DNA of 64,000 bases from an uncultured Lachnospiraceae bacterium (GCA_947632515.1 CANRPO010000013.1:23124-87123); one strand, 5' to 3'. Shown: positions 42,311 to 52,119, counted from the stretch's first letter. Numbers and translations: made by a program. Notes: generated by a model not told the origin, from the letters alone.

Positions 42311-45235
42311 ATGGGAAAAGACCACAGAGAGAACAGAGAGACGGCCGCAGCGGAGAATCTGCAGGCAGAGGAAACGCGGCGGCATGAGGCGGCAGAGACG
42401 GCAGAGAGGACGCAGGGCGCAGAGAGCGCCGACCGGGCGGAGGCCGAAGGGCGGACGGCAGACGAGGAGCAGACGGCAAGGAAAAAGGGAAAAAAGCGGG
42501 CGGGGAAAAGAAATGGAAGAGCCTTACAGAAATTCCTCGGTCTGATGCAGCACGTCGCGCTTGCGGTTTTGGTCATCGCAGTCTGTGTCGTGGCGGGCTA
42601 TTCCCGCATTCGCATTGATATGTTCCAATCGACCTTCACGACCGGACTGTACATGTATGAGCACGACCGCGAAGACCGCTATGAGGATTCCAATATGTTC
42701 AGGAATCTGTTTGGATATGTGTTGGCGGACGTGGTGCGCCATGGCGTGGTGAGCGGGCAGCTGGAGACGGACGGGCGGTTTGACGGATCTAAGGCGATCG
42801 ATGTGACAGCCTACAACTACCGTCAGACGGAGCTGCCGGCACAGTACGTGACCGCAGAATACTATCTGGAGGATCTGTTAAAGTGGCAGAGCTACGGATT
42901 CGAGACCAAGAGCGAGACGATGACGGCGGAGCAGGCGGCCGCGTTTCTGGCGCCGAGGACCAGATTGACCTTTGCCGGCTCAGACAACATCACGGACTCC
43001 GAAATGGCAGAGTATATATATGGAACGGCGCAGGATGACAGCGATGGGTTTCAGGCGGATGTGTCGGGCAATCAGCTGTGGGTCTATATGGGCGACGGCA
43101 AAGAGGCTCCGGGAGGCGAAGGGACAGAGGAGACGACGGATGCGACTGCTGTTGCGACGGATGCGATCGCTGTTGCGGACGAACCCTTGGCGGGGGTTGC
43201 GTATGAGGCGCTCGGGTACGACGGGGAATTGGAGAGGAATAACATTCTCGTCAACCGCTATCAGACAACAGAGGGCAAAAATCTGGAGGATTACGTATCA
43301 AATTGGGATCTGTACTATGAACTGTGCAACCAGGTGAAGACAGCGGCCAACGGTCTGGCATACAACTACAGGGAATATCTGAACTTCAACGATTTCTATG
43401 CGGCGAACAAAACAAATATGCGCTATATGATCGTGCAGGAGACGGGCGCGCAGCGGCAGATCTTTACGAATCTGACGGCGGCGGACGCCGATAATCCGGC
43501 CTTTGCGTATGCGGCAGAGCTGGCGGAGACAGGCGTCCTGCGCACGGAGGCTGCGAAGAATGCCCGGTATATCTATTACGATCCGTCGGATATGATCTAT
43601 GAAACCAACACGAGAATTGACGAAGAGATAGTAAGACAGACCGTTCAGGAATATGACTACGCTTATCCGGAGACGACGAAGATCTGGGTCGGCGTGGACA
43701 CGGCCTATCCGGTCTCGGACGGTTTCAGACAGGGATATGACGTTTTCAGCAACTATTCGCCGCATCTGTGGCAGAGCCTCGCCTTGGCGCTCGTGGCAGG
43801 GATCCTGTATCTGCTCATCTGGTTTTACCTGACCTGCGTCACGGGCCGGGACAGAGACGGGGAAGGACATAAATGCATCAGACTGCAGCCCTTTGACAAG
43901 GCGGTTCCCACGGAGGGCGCGCTGGTTCTGGCCTGCGGCGCTGTGGCGGTGGGGATCGGCGTGCTGGTCATGCTGACAGAATTTATGGGCGTAGACCCCA
44001 CCAGTCTCTTGTCTTTGTCGAACGCGCTGTTGGAATGGCCGCGGCTGTTTATCGGCCTGCTGGCGGTCTATGTGTTCGCAGCCGACTGCATCGCCATGTT
44101 CTTCTATTACAGTCTGGTCAGGAGGATCAAGGCGCGGACGCTCTGGAAAAACAGCTATCTCAACAGACTGTTCGGGTATGCGGCGCGGTTTGGATGGAAG
44201 GTGTACGACAACAGCGACATCGTGCTGCGCACCTGGCTGCCGTATGCGGCGTTCGTGCTGTTTAACATAGCCCTGCTGATGTTTGCCTTTGCGCATGACA
44301 ACAACGGCTTTCTGTGCCTGGTTACGCTGTTTGCGCTGCTGGCGGTGGATCTCTTCGTGGGGATCGTACTTTTCCGCAATGCGAAGGAGCAGCAGAAGAT
44401 CGTGGAGGGGATCGAGACAATCGCGGGCGGACAGCTGGAGCATCAGGTAGATACCTCCGGTCTGCACGGAGATAACCTGACGCTGGCCAACTCCGTCAAC
44501 AGCATCGGCAAGGGCATCCAGGAGGCGGTGGAGATCAGCATGAAGGACGAGCGCATGAAAGCGGATCTGATCACCAACGTGTCCCACGACATCAAGACGC
44601 CGCTCACTTCGATCATCAACTATGTGGATCTCATCAAGAGAGAGCAGGTGGACAATGAAAAGATCCGAAGCTACATCAACGTGCTGGACGAGAAATCACA
44701 GCGGCTGAAACAGCTCACCGACGATCTGGTGGAGGCGAGCAAGATCTCCTCCGGCAACATCAGCCTTCAATTTGAGAAGATCGATCTGACGGAGCTGATG
44801 AACCAGACCTTGGGAGAGTTTTCGGAGAAGTTTGAGAGAAGGAGACTCACCGTCGTCATGAACATCAATGTGAAGGGCGCTGTGATCGAGGCGGACAGTC
44901 GGAGAATATGGCGCGTGATCGAGAATCTCTTCAACAATATCTTCAAGTATGCGATGGAGGGGACGAGAGTCTATCTGGCGATAGACAGAGTGCCCGACAA
45001 GGCCGGATATATCGCGCTGTCCGTGAAGAATATCTCGGAGACGGCGCTGAACTGCGACCCCGATGAACTGACGGAGCGGTTTATCCGGGGAGACGAGTCG
45101 AGAACCACGGAGGGGAGCGGTCTGGGATTGTCCATCGCCAAGAATCTGACGGAGGCGCAGAAGGGCACCTTTGAGATAAAACTTGACGGGGATCTGTTCA
45201 AAGTGATCCTGACCTTCCCGCTGGCGGAGCCGTAG
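42311..45235 (+). CDS. Large multi-TM sensor histidine kinase
   Basis: 974 residues from ATG 42311 (GGGAG 5 bases upstream; ATG 42299 is an alternative). A charged cytoplasmic N-terminus is followed by one membrane helix near 80 and an extracytoplasmic region of ~380 residues. Five or so further helices (about 480-710) and a HAMP-like linker come next. HisKA has SHDIKTPLTSIINYVDLIKRE with His759. The N box is IENLFNNIFKYA and G2 GSGLGLSIAKNLTEAQKG. It forms a VanRS-like pair with the preceding regulator. The extracellular loop carries an Ala/Thr-rich stretch. The ligand is unknown. It is convergent with prs, with only one base between stops. Confidence 0.92.
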   Translation: MGKDHRENRETAAAENLQAEETRRHEAAETAERTQGAESADRAEAEGRTADEEQTARKKGKKRAGKRNGRALQKFLGLMQHVALAVLVIAVCVVAGYSRIRIDMFQSTFTTGLYMYEHDREDRYEDSNMFRNLFGYVLADVVRHGVVSGQLETDGRFDGSKAIDVTAYNYRQTELPAQYVTAEYYLEDLLKWQSYGFETKSETMTAEQAAAFLAPRTRLTFAGSDNITDSEMAEYIYGTAQDDSDGFQADVSGNQLWVYMGDGKEAPGGEGTEETTDATAVATDAIAVADEPLAGVAYEALGYDGELERNNILVNRYQTTEGKNLEDYVSNWDLYYELCNQVKTAANGLAYNYREYLNFNDFYAANKTNMRYMIVQETGAQRQIFTNLTAADADNPAFAYAAELAETGVLRTEAAKNARYIYYDPSDMIYETNTRIDEEIVRQTVQEYDYAYPETTKIWVGVDTAYPVSDGFRQGYDVFSNYSPHLWQSLALALVAGILYLLIWFYLTCVTGRDRDGEGHKCIRLQPFDKAVPTEGALVLACGAVAVGIGVLVMLTEFMGVDPTSLLSLSNALLEWPRLFIGLLAVYVFAADCIAMFFYYSLVRRIKARTLWKNSYLNRLFGYAARFGWKVYDNSDIVLRTWLPYAAFVLFNIALLMFAFAHDNNGFLCLVTLFALLAVDLFVGIVLFRNAKEQQKIVEGIETIAGGQLEHQVDTSGLHGDNLTLANSVNSIGKGIQEAVEISMKDERMKADLITNVSHDIKTPLTSIINYVDLIKREQVDNEKIRSYINVLDEKSQRLKQLTDDLVEASKISSGNISLQFEKIDLTELMNQTLGEFSEKFERRRLTVVMNINVKGAVIEADSRRIWRVIENLFNNIFKYAMEGTRVYLAIDRVPDKAGYIALSVKNISETALNCDPDELTERFIRGDESRTTEGSGLGLSIAKNLTEAQKGTFEIKLDGDLFKVILTFPLAEP

Positions 45236-45236
45236 A

Positions 45237-46430
45237 TCACAGATCGAAGGCGCTCACCTCACGGTTGTTGTACTTGTTCAAAATCTGATGGATCTTGTCT
45301 GTCGGCGTATAGATGTTCGCCATGGACGCGTCGTGATTCATGAAGTCGATGATGGACGCGATGAACTTACTCATATCAGCCTCCACATAGTAGGGCTTTT
45401 CCTTGAGCTCCGGAGGCTGATAGCAGAGGTTCGTCGAGATGATCCTGTCAAAATAGCATTTCTCGTAAGCCTCGTCGAAGGCCTTCAGACCATCCGTAAA
45501 AAGGCCGAAAGTGCAGCAGACAAAGACGCGTTTCGCATTCATTCTCTTCAAGTGCATGGCGGTGTCGATCATGCTGCCGCCGGAGGAGATCATATCGTCG
45601 ATGATGATGGCGTCCTTGCCGTCCACGTTGTCCCCCAGAAATTCATGCGCCACGATCGGGTTCTTGCCGTTCACGATCACGGAGTAATCGCGGCGCTTAT
45701 AGAACATGCCCACGTCCACGCCGAGCACGTCCGCGAAGTAGACCGCCCTGTCCAACGCTCCCTCGTCGGGGCTGATGACCAGCGTGTGTTCCTTGTCGAT
45801 GATCAGATCGTTCTCCGTGCGCAGGAGCGAGCGGATGAACTGATAGGGCGGCGTGAAGTTGTCGAACCCCTTGATGGGAACGGAGTTCTGCACGCGGGGA
45901 TCGTGGGCGTCGAAGGTGATGAAATTGGACACGCCCATGTCCATCAGCTCCTTGATCGCGTAGGCGCAGTCCAGAGACTCTCTGCCGTTTCTCTTGTGCT
46001 GTCTGCCCTCGTAGAGAAAGGGCATGATCACGGTGACGCGGTGCGCCTTGCCGTTGATGGCTGAGAGGATCCTTTTCAGATCCTGATAGTGGTCGTCGGG
46101 GGACATGTGGTTCTCGAAACCGTTCATCCTGTAAGTGATGCTGTGGTTGCACACGTCCACAAGGATATAGATGTCCTTGCCGCGGACGGAGGAGGGGAGG
46201 ATCCCTTTCGCCTCGCCGGTCCCGAAACGGGGACATTCCACTTCTACCAGATAATTGTCTTCCATATAGCCGTGAAAGGCCGGGTCGTTCTTAAAGCTGT
46301 TGTCAAGGCTCTTGCGAAAATCCACCAGATAGCTGTTTACCTTGGCCGCAAGGGGCAGGGCGGACTTCGTCGTGAGGAGCTTGACCGGCGCGACCGGCAT
46401 GGCGGTTTTGAGCTGTTCTGTGTTAGGCAT
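45237..46430 (-). CDS. prs: Ribose-phosphate pyrophosphokinase, long form
   Basis: Makes PRPP from ribose 5-phosphate and ATP. At 397 residues it is ~80 longer than the classical enzyme, with a ~60-residue different N-terminus; long forms are found in clostridia. The PRPP loop is AIIIDDMISSGGSMIDTA, a catalytic flexible-loop region appears as YKRRDYS, and FDAHDPRVQN is the ATP-side motif. Start ATG with AGGAGGGAACC upstream. The 5' leader of ~190 bases is unusual (see separate entry). Confidence 0.92.
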   Translation of the reverse strand: MPNTEQLKTAMPVAPVKLLTTKSALPLAAKVNSYLVDFRKSLDNSFKNDPAFHGYMEDNYLVEVECPRFGTGEAKGILPSSVRGKDIYILVDVCNHSITYRMNGFENHMSPDDHYQDLKRILSAINGKAHRVTVIMPFLYEGRQHKRNGRESLDCAYAIKELMDMGVSNFITFDAHDPRVQNSVPIKGFDNFTPPYQFIRSLLRTENDLIIDKEHTLVISPDEGALDRAVYFADVLGVDVGMFYKRRDYSVIVNGKNPIVAHEFLGDNVDGKDAIIIDDMISSGGSMIDTAMHLKRMNAKRVFVCCTFGLFTDGLKAFDEAYEKCYFDRIISTNLCYQPPELKEKPYYVEADMSKFIASIIDFMNHDASMANIYTPTDKIHQILNKYNNREVSAFDL

Positions 46431-46461
46431 GGTTCCCTCCTGTGAACTGTGGACATAGTAC

Positions 46462-46615
46462 GTTCACCCCCGCGCCATTCGCAAAACCGCCCCTCCGGGG
46501 CTCTTCGCCGCGCTGCGGCTGTTTTTGCTCATAAGCGGGCGCTCTCCTCGTCAATCTGCCGTTCGCCGGGCCTTCATGCAAGCATGGGTCTGTCTCCGTG
46601 GATCGACGGGTGAAC
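46462..46615 (-). promoter_or_regulatory. Candidate structured leader RNA or small repeat element upstream of prs
   Basis: On the + strand GTTCACCC (46462-46469) and GGGTGAAC (46608-46615) would close a large multi-branch structure. Inside it GCAAAA/TTTTGC (46481/46523) encloses two hairpins, GCCCC-TCC-GGGGC and GCCGC-GCT-GCGGC. A further hairpin CATGC-AA-GCATG lies at 46575. A 9-bp direct repeat GTGAACTGT flanks it at 46442 and 46610. Either a cis-regulatory RNA of prs or an inserted repeat. No known riboswitch was recognised. Confidence 0.45.
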
Positions 46616-46630
46616 TGTAATGACATTTAT

Positions 46631-46659
46631 TTTATAACATTACGCTAGTGACACGTCAA
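46631..46659 (-). promoter_or_regulatory. Predicted promoter for prs
   Basis: Read on the minus strand: TTGACG, 17 bases, TATAAA. It would give a transcript with a ~190-base 5' leader. Confidence 0.6.
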
Positions 46660-46714
46660 GAAATTTCTAGTAGAATGTAGATAGCGGTCAGACCGTGTGC
46701 GGGAGACAGGGATC

Positions 46715-48052
46715 ATGCAGAATCGAAAAGAAAAACAGCATGTTGTGCGGAGGGTGGAGCCGGATTCCGTGGCGCAGGAGATGGGGATCGAGGCAGGGGA
46801 CGTCCTGCTTGCCATAAACGGCGAGAAGATCACGGATATTTTTGATTACCAATACCTGACGCAGGACGAGTATGTGGAGGTACTGATCCGCAAAAAGAGC
46901 GGAGAGGAGTGGCTCTTAGAGATCGACAAGGAGTACGACGAGGACTTGGGGATCGTCTTCGAGAACGGGCTGATGGACGAGTACCGCTCCTGCCGCAACA
47001 AGTGTATTTTCTGCTTTATCGACCAGATGCCGAAGGGCATGAGAAAGACGCTCTACTTTAAGGACGACGACTCCCGACTGTCCTTCCTGCAGGGCAATTA
47101 CGTGACGCTGACGAACATGTCCGACGAGGACATAGAGCGCGTGATAAAGTACAGGCTGTCGCCCATCAACATCTCTTTTCAGACCACCAACCCCGAGCTG
47201 CGCTGCAAGATGTTAGGTAACCGTTTCGCCGGACAGGCGCTCGGTCAGGTCGGCAAGCTCTACGAGGCGGGGATCACCATGAACGGGCAGATCGTTCTGT
47301 GCAAGGGGATCAACGACGGGGCGGAGCTGGAGCGCAGTATAGCGGACTTGACAGCCTATCTGCCCCATCTTATGAGCGTGTCGGTGGTCCCCGTGGGGCT
47401 TTCCAGGTTTCGGGAGGGGCTGTACCCGCTGGAGCCGTTTGACAGGGAGGACGCGCGGGAAGTCCTTCGCTGCATCCACAGATGGCAGGACAAACTCTAT
47501 CCGGAGTACGGACTGCACTTTGTACACGCCTCGGACGAGTGGTATGCGCTGGCGGGGGAAGAACTGCCAGAGGCGGAGCGCTATGACGGCTATCTGCAGC
47601 TTGAGAACGGCGTGGGTATGCTGCGCCTGCAGATGGAGGAGTTCGACGAGGCCATGGCGCAGCTTGAGGAGGAGCCGGAGAAATACGAAAACTGCGGCGG
47701 GGAGCTGTCGGTTGCGACCGGCAAAATGGCCTATCCCTATCTGTCAGTTATGGCGGAGCGCATGACGGCGCGTTTTCCGCGCCTCACGATCCATGTCTAC
47801 GCCGTCAGCAACGACTTCTTCGGGGAGCAGATCACGGTGTCGGGACTGCTGACGGGGCAGGACGTCATACGCCAGCTTTCCGATAAGCGTCTGGGGGACA
47901 GACTGCTTTTGCCGCAGAATGTACTGCGCAGCGGAGAAGATTACTTCCTGGACGACGTCACCGTCGCACAGATGGAAAAGGCTTTACAAGTAAAGATAGA
48001 TATTGTAAAATCAAGCGGACATGATTTTGTACATACGGTGTTAGAGGTGTGA
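46715..48052 (+). CDS. DUF512 protein with PDZ-like and radical-SAM-like Fe-S motif
   Basis: 445 residues from ATG 46715. An N-terminal PDZ-like segment (VVRRVEPDSVAQEMGIEAGDVLLAINGEKITDIFDYQYL) comes first. The Cys cluster CRNKCIFCFIDQMPKGMRKTLYFKDDD follows, a CxxxCxxC radical-SAM-like motif. The DUF512 C-terminal domain (GGELSVATGKMAYPYL...VSGLLTGQDVI...LLPQNVLRSGEDYFLDD) ends the protein. It is conserved directly upstream of der in clostridia. The reaction is unknown; a role in tRNA or ribosome modification is a guess from context. Confidence 0.88.
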   Translation: MQNRKEKQHVVRRVEPDSVAQEMGIEAGDVLLAINGEKITDIFDYQYLTQDEYVEVLIRKKSGEEWLLEIDKEYDEDLGIVFENGLMDEYRSCRNKCIFCFIDQMPKGMRKTLYFKDDDSRLSFLQGNYVTLTNMSDEDIERVIKYRLSPINISFQTTNPELRCKMLGNRFAGQALGQVGKLYEAGITMNGQIVLCKGINDGAELERSIADLTAYLPHLMSVSVVPVGLSRFREGLYPLEPFDREDAREVLRCIHRWQDKLYPEYGLHFVHASDEWYALAGEELPEAERYDGYLQLENGVGMLRLQMEEFDEAMAQLEEEPEKYENCGGELSVATGKMAYPYLSVMAERMTARFPRLTIHVYAVSNDFFGEQITVSGLLTGQDVIRQLSDKRLGDRLLLPQNVLRSGEDYFLDDVTVAQMEKALQVKIDIVKSSGHDFVHTVLEV

Positions 48053-48055
48053 TAT

Positions 48056-49393
48056 ATGAGTAAGAAGAGAGCCAAACCGATCGTGGCGGTGGTGGGGAGG
48101 CCGAATGTAGGCAAATCCACGCTGTTCAACGCTCTGGCGGGGGGAAATATATCGATCGTCAAGGACACTCCGGGGATCACGAGAGACCGCATCTATGCCG
48201 ACGTCTCTTGGCTTGATATGAATTTTACGCTGATCGACACGGGCGGTATCGAGCCGGACAGCAGCGACGTCATTCTCTCGCAGATGCGCGAGCAGGCTCA
48301 GATCGCCATAGACACGGCGGACGTGATCATCTTTATGGTGGATGTGAGACAGGGGCTGGTGGACGCGGACTCCAAGGTGGCGGATATGCTGCGGCGTTCC
48401 CGCAAACCGATCGTGCTCGCCGTCAACAAGGTGGACAATTTCGACAAATATATGGCGGACGTCTACGAGTTCTACAATCTGGGCATCGGGGAGCCTTATC
48501 CGATCTGCTCCGTCAACAAGCTGGGATTTGGCGAATTATTGGACGAAGTCGCCTCCTACTTTGACAGGGAGGCGGCCGGAGAGGAGGAGGACGACCGCGT
48601 CAAGGTGGCTGTCGTCGGCAAACCCAACGTGGGCAAATCCTCTATCGTCAATAAACTGATCGGTGAGAACCGCGTGATCGTGTCGGATATCGCGGGTACC
48701 ACGCGGGACGCCATCGATACGGAGGTGACGCACAACGGCAGGGAGTACGTTTTTATCGACACGGCGGGACTTCGCAGGAAGAACAAGATCAAGGAAGAGC
48801 TGGAGCGTTACATGATCATTCGTACCGTAGCGGCGGTGGAGAGGGCGGACATCGTTGTGCTCGTCATTGACGCCACAGAGGGCGTGACGGAGCAGGATGC
48901 GAAGATCGCGGGTATCGCGCATGACAGGGGCAAGGCGACGATCATTGCGGTCAACAAGTGGGACGCTGTCGAGAAGGACAATAAGACGGTGAACGAATAC
49001 ACGCAGAGGATCAGACAGATACTGTCCTTCATGGCGTATGCGGAGATCCTCTTCATTTCGGCCAAGACAGGGCAGCGGCTGACGAAACTGTATGATGTGA
49101 TCGATATTGTCAACGAGAACCACTCCATGAGGGTGGCGACCGGCGTGCTCAATGAGATCATGGCCGAGGCGGTGGCGATGCAGCAGCCGCCCACGGACAA
49201 GGGCAAGCGGCTGCGCCTGTACTATATCACCCAGGCGGCGGTGCGCCCGCCCACCTTTGTCATCTTTGTCAACGACAGGGAACTGATGCATTTTTCCTAT
49301 ACCAGATACCTGGAGAACCGGATCAGGGAGACCTTCGGTTTTCGCGGAACGCCGTTTAAGTTTATCATACGGGAGAGAAAGGAAAACAAGTAA
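48056..49393 (+). CDS. der: Ribosome biogenesis GTPase Der (EngA)
   Basis: 445 residues with two tandem GTPase domains: GRPNVGKSTLFNAL/DTGGIEPDS and GKPNVGKSSIVNKL/DTAGLRRKNKI, then a KH-like C-terminal domain (YTRYLENRIRETFGFRGTPFKFIIRERKENK). Required for 50S assembly. Starts 3 bases after the DUF512 gene; GTG of plsY follows after 2 bases. Confidence 0.97.
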   Translation: MSKKRAKPIVAVVGRPNVGKSTLFNALAGGNISIVKDTPGITRDRIYADVSWLDMNFTLIDTGGIEPDSSDVILSQMREQAQIAIDTADVIIFMVDVRQGLVDADSKVADMLRRSRKPIVLAVNKVDNFDKYMADVYEFYNLGIGEPYPICSVNKLGFGELLDEVASYFDREAAGEEEDDRVKVAVVGKPNVGKSSIVNKLIGENRVIVSDIAGTTRDAIDTEVTHNGREYVFIDTAGLRRKNKIKEELERYMIIRTVAAVERADIVVLVIDATEGVTEQDAKIAGIAHDRGKATIIAVNKWDAVEKDNKTVNEYTQRIRQILSFMAYAEILFISAKTGQRLTKLYDVIDIVNENHSMRVATGVLNEIMAEAVAMQQPPTDKGKRLRLYYITQAAVRPPTFVIFVNDRELMHFSYTRYLENRIRETFGFRGTPFKFIIRERKENK

Positions 49394-49395
49394 AA

Positions 49396-50094
49396 GTGGA
49401 ACGTATCATATGTTTGTTGATCGGCTATGTGTTTGGACTGTTCCAGACCGCCTACATTTACGGAGAACTTCACGGCATTGACATCAGAAACTACGGCAGC
49501 GGGAACGCCGGAACGACGAACACCCTGCGGGTGCTCGGGAGAAAGGCCGGTGTGCTCGTGCTGTTCGGCGACATTGCCAAATGTATGCTGGCGGTCGGGG
49601 TGGCAAGTCTGCTCTTTGGCAGGACGCATCAGGACATGATCTATCTGCTGAAGATCTACGCGGCGGCCGGCGCTATTCTGGGACATAATTTTCCGTTCTA
49701 TCTGCACTTTAAGGGCGGCAAGGGCATCGCGGCCACGGCGGGGATGATCCTCTCTTTTCACCCGTACTTTATCCCTGTGGCGATTGTGCTGTTCTTCGGG
49801 GTGTTCTTTACGACCCACTATGTGTCTCTGGGATCGCTGTTTCTGTATGCGGGCTTTTTTGTGGAGATGATCGTGTTGGGGCAGGCGGGCGTGTTCGGCA
49901 TGTCGCAGCCGCATCTGATCGAATTGTATATCGTGACAGGGTTTCTCACGGTCATGGCATACTGGAAACACCGGGAGAATATCAGGCGGCTGCTTGGCGG
50001 CACGGAGCGGAAGACCTATCTGAGCCGCAAAAATAGAGAGGAAAACGCCGCGGGAGACAGCTCCGGCAGGAGAGAGGGAGGAGAAAATGGCTGA
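49396..50094 (+). CDS. plsY: Glycerol-3-phosphate acyltransferase PlsY
   Basis: 232-residue membrane acyltransferase using acyl phosphate from PlsX. Motifs: YGSGNAGTTNTLRVLG, FKGGKGIAATAGM; about five membrane helices and a hydrophilic C-tail. GTG start. Overlaps gpsA by 8 bases, so the step making glycerol 3-phosphate and its acylation are co-transcribed. Confidence 0.95.
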   Translation: MERIICLLIGYVFGLFQTAYIYGELHGIDIRNYGSGNAGTTNTLRVLGRKAGVLVLFGDIAKCMLAVGVASLLFGRTHQDMIYLLKIYAAAGAILGHNFPFYLHFKGGKGIAATAGMILSFHPYFIPVAIVLFFGVFFTTHYVSLGSLFLYAGFFVEMIVLGQAGVFGMSQPHLIELYIVTGFLTVMAYWKHRENIRRLLGGTERKTYLSRKNREENAAGDSSGRREGGENG

Positions 50095-51106
50095 GATCGG
50101 TATCATAGGCGCCGGGAGCTGGGGAACTGCGCTGGCGGTGAATCTGCACAGGAACGGGCACCACATCACGGTGTGGTCCATCGTGGAGGCGGAGATCGAA
50201 ATGCTCCAAAAAGAGCATGAGCACAAGGATAAGCTGCCGGGAGTCAGACTGCCGGAAGACATAGAGTTTACGACGGATCTTGAGGCGGCGGCCACGGGGC
50301 GGGACGTGCTGGTTCTGGCGGCGCCGTCCCCCCACACGCGGAGCGCGGCGCACAGCCTTGCGCCCTATGTGGGCCGGGGACAACTGATCGTCAACGCCTC
50401 CAAGGGGATCGAGGAGAAAACGCTGATGACCATGTCGGCGGTAATCGAGGAGGAACTGCCCCAGGCCGAGGTGGCGGTGCTGTCCGGCCCGTCCCACGCG
50501 GAGGAGGTGGGGCGCGGTCTTCCCACGACCATTGTTGTGGGCGCGAAGAGAAAGGCTGCGGCGGAATATCTGCAGAATATCTTTATGAACGAAGTCTTTC
50601 GGGTGTATATCAGCCCCGATGTGCTGGGGATAGAGCTGGGCGCGGCGCTGAAGAACGTGGTGGCGCTGGCGGCCGGGATCGCCGACGGGCTGGGCTACGG
50701 AGACAATACCAAGGCCGCGCTGATCACGAGGGGGATCACGGAGATCGGCAGGCTGGGCGTGGCCATGGGCGGCAAGCTGGAGACTTTTTACGGGCTGACC
50801 GGGATCGGCGATCTGATCGTCACCTGCGCTTCCATGCACTCCCGCAACAGGCGCGCGGGCATTCTGATCGGGCAGGGCTATACGATGGAGCAGGCCATGG
50901 ACGAGGTCAAGATGGTGGTGGAGGGCGTGTATTCCGCCAAGGCGGCCATCGGGCTGGCGCGCAAGTACGACGTGCAGCTCCCCATCATTGAGGAGGTCAA
51001 CGCGATCCTGTTCGAGGGACAGCCCGCAGATGAGGCGGTGAAGAATCTGATGCTGCGCGACAAGAAAATAGAGAATCCCCTTCTCCCGTGGGGAGAAGAG
51101 GACTGA
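50087..51106 (+). CDS. gpsA: NAD(P)-dependent glycerol-3-phosphate dehydrogenase
   Basis: 339 residues, reduces DHAP to sn-glycerol 3-phosphate for phospholipids. NAD site IGAGSWGTALAVNL; LSGPSHAEEVGRGLPT; catalytic Lys in GAALKNVVALAAGIADGLGYGDNTKAALITRG. GGAGGAG ribosome site inside plsY. It converges on metF with 16 bases between and no visible terminator. Confidence 0.97.
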   Translation: MAEIGIIGAGSWGTALAVNLHRNGHHITVWSIVEAEIEMLQKEHEHKDKLPGVRLPEDIEFTTDLEAAATGRDVLVLAAPSPHTRSAAHSLAPYVGRGQLIVNASKGIEEKTLMTMSAVIEEELPQAEVAVLSGPSHAEEVGRGLPTTIVVGAKRKAAAEYLQNIFMNEVFRVYISPDVLGIELGAALKNVVALAAGIADGLGYGDNTKAALITRGITEIGRLGVAMGGKLETFYGLTGIGDLIVTCASMHSRNRRAGILIGQGYTMEQAMDEVKMVVEGVYSAKAAIGLARKYDVQLPIIEEVNAILFEGQPADEAVKNLMLRDKKIENPLLPWGEED

Positions 51107-51122
51107 TCCGACGGTTTCGGGT

Positions 51123-51989
51123 TTAGAAGGACGACTGCAGAGCACGACAGATCTCTGTGGTCGTCTTTACTTTGTTCATGGAATAGATGTGGACGCCGTC
51201 GACGCCGTGCTTTAACAGATCGCGGATCTGGTTTACGGCATAGTCGATTCCCGCCTTGCGCATATCCTCCCTGTCGTCCCCGTAGGTGGCGATGAGGTCC
51301 GCCAGTTTCTTGGGCACCGAGGAGCCGGAGAGGGACACGGTAGTGCCAAGCTGTCCGGCCGTCGTGATGGGCATGATGCCCGCGTGGATCGGCACCCGGA
51401 TCCCCATGGCGTCCGTCTTTTCGAGAAAACGGTAGAAATAGTCGTTGTCAAAGAACATCTGGGAGATCAGCGAACTCACGCCGGCGTCGACCTTCTCTTT
51501 CAGGCGGCGCAGATCCTCCTCGAAACTCGGCGACTCGAAATGTTTCTCGGGGTAGCATGCGCCGGAGATGGTGAGATCCGTGTGCCCTTTCAGATAGCGC
51601 ACGAGGTCGGCGGCGTAGTGGAATTCCCGCCTGTCGTACTGCTCGTCCGTCATGGTCTGCGGCCTGTCTCCGCGAAGGGCCAGCACATGATTGACGCCGG
51701 CTTTCTGCAGGGCCTCGCAATTCCTGTCGAGATCTTCCCGCGTGAATCCGACGCAGGTGATGTGCGCGACGGCGTCGATCTTAAGCTCCTTTTGGATAAA
51801 AGATGTGATCTCTATCGTCTTGCCGGCTCGGGAGCCGCCCGCGCCGTAGGTACAGCTGATAAAATCGGGGTGCAGCGAGCCAAGCTCCCGCAGGATTGGG
51901 TATACGTTCTCAAATTCCTCGTCCTTTTTCGGGGGAAATACCTCGAAGGAAATGCCGGTCTTTTTGTGGTTTGTCCGATTCTCTGACAT
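51123..51989 (-). CDS. metF: Methylenetetrahydrofolate reductase [NAD(P)H]
   Basis: 288 residues; flavoprotein making 5-methyl-THF for methionine synthesis or the Wood-Ljungdahl branch. Family patterns: SFEVFPPKKDEEFENVY, FISCTYGAGGSRAGKTIEI, HITCVGFTREDL, LALRGDRPQ, and C-terminal GVDGVHIYSMNKVKTTTEICRALQ. It is transcribed alone, divergent from the MoxR gene across a 130-base region. Confidence 0.95.
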   Translation of the reverse strand: MSENRTNHKKTGISFEVFPPKKDEEFENVYPILRELGSLHPDFISCTYGAGGSRAGKTIEITSFIQKELKIDAVAHITCVGFTREDLDRNCEALQKAGVNHVLALRGDRPQTMTDEQYDRREFHYAADLVRYLKGHTDLTISGACYPEKHFESPSFEEDLRRLKEKVDAGVSSLISQMFFDNDYFYRFLEKTDAMGIRVPIHAGIMPITTAGQLGTTVSLSGSSVPKKLADLIATYGDDREDMRKAGIDYAVNQIRDLLKHGVDGVHIYSMNKVKTTTEICRALQSSF

Positions 51990-52119
51990 GCTTTTATGCC
52001 TCCGTGATTCTTACAACAAGTTCTTGCTTTTGCACTTGAAATATCGTAACATACATTTATAGGTAAGGCAAGAAATGAAATTTCCAAAACGACTATAAAG
52101 CACCGAAAGGATCAGAGAA

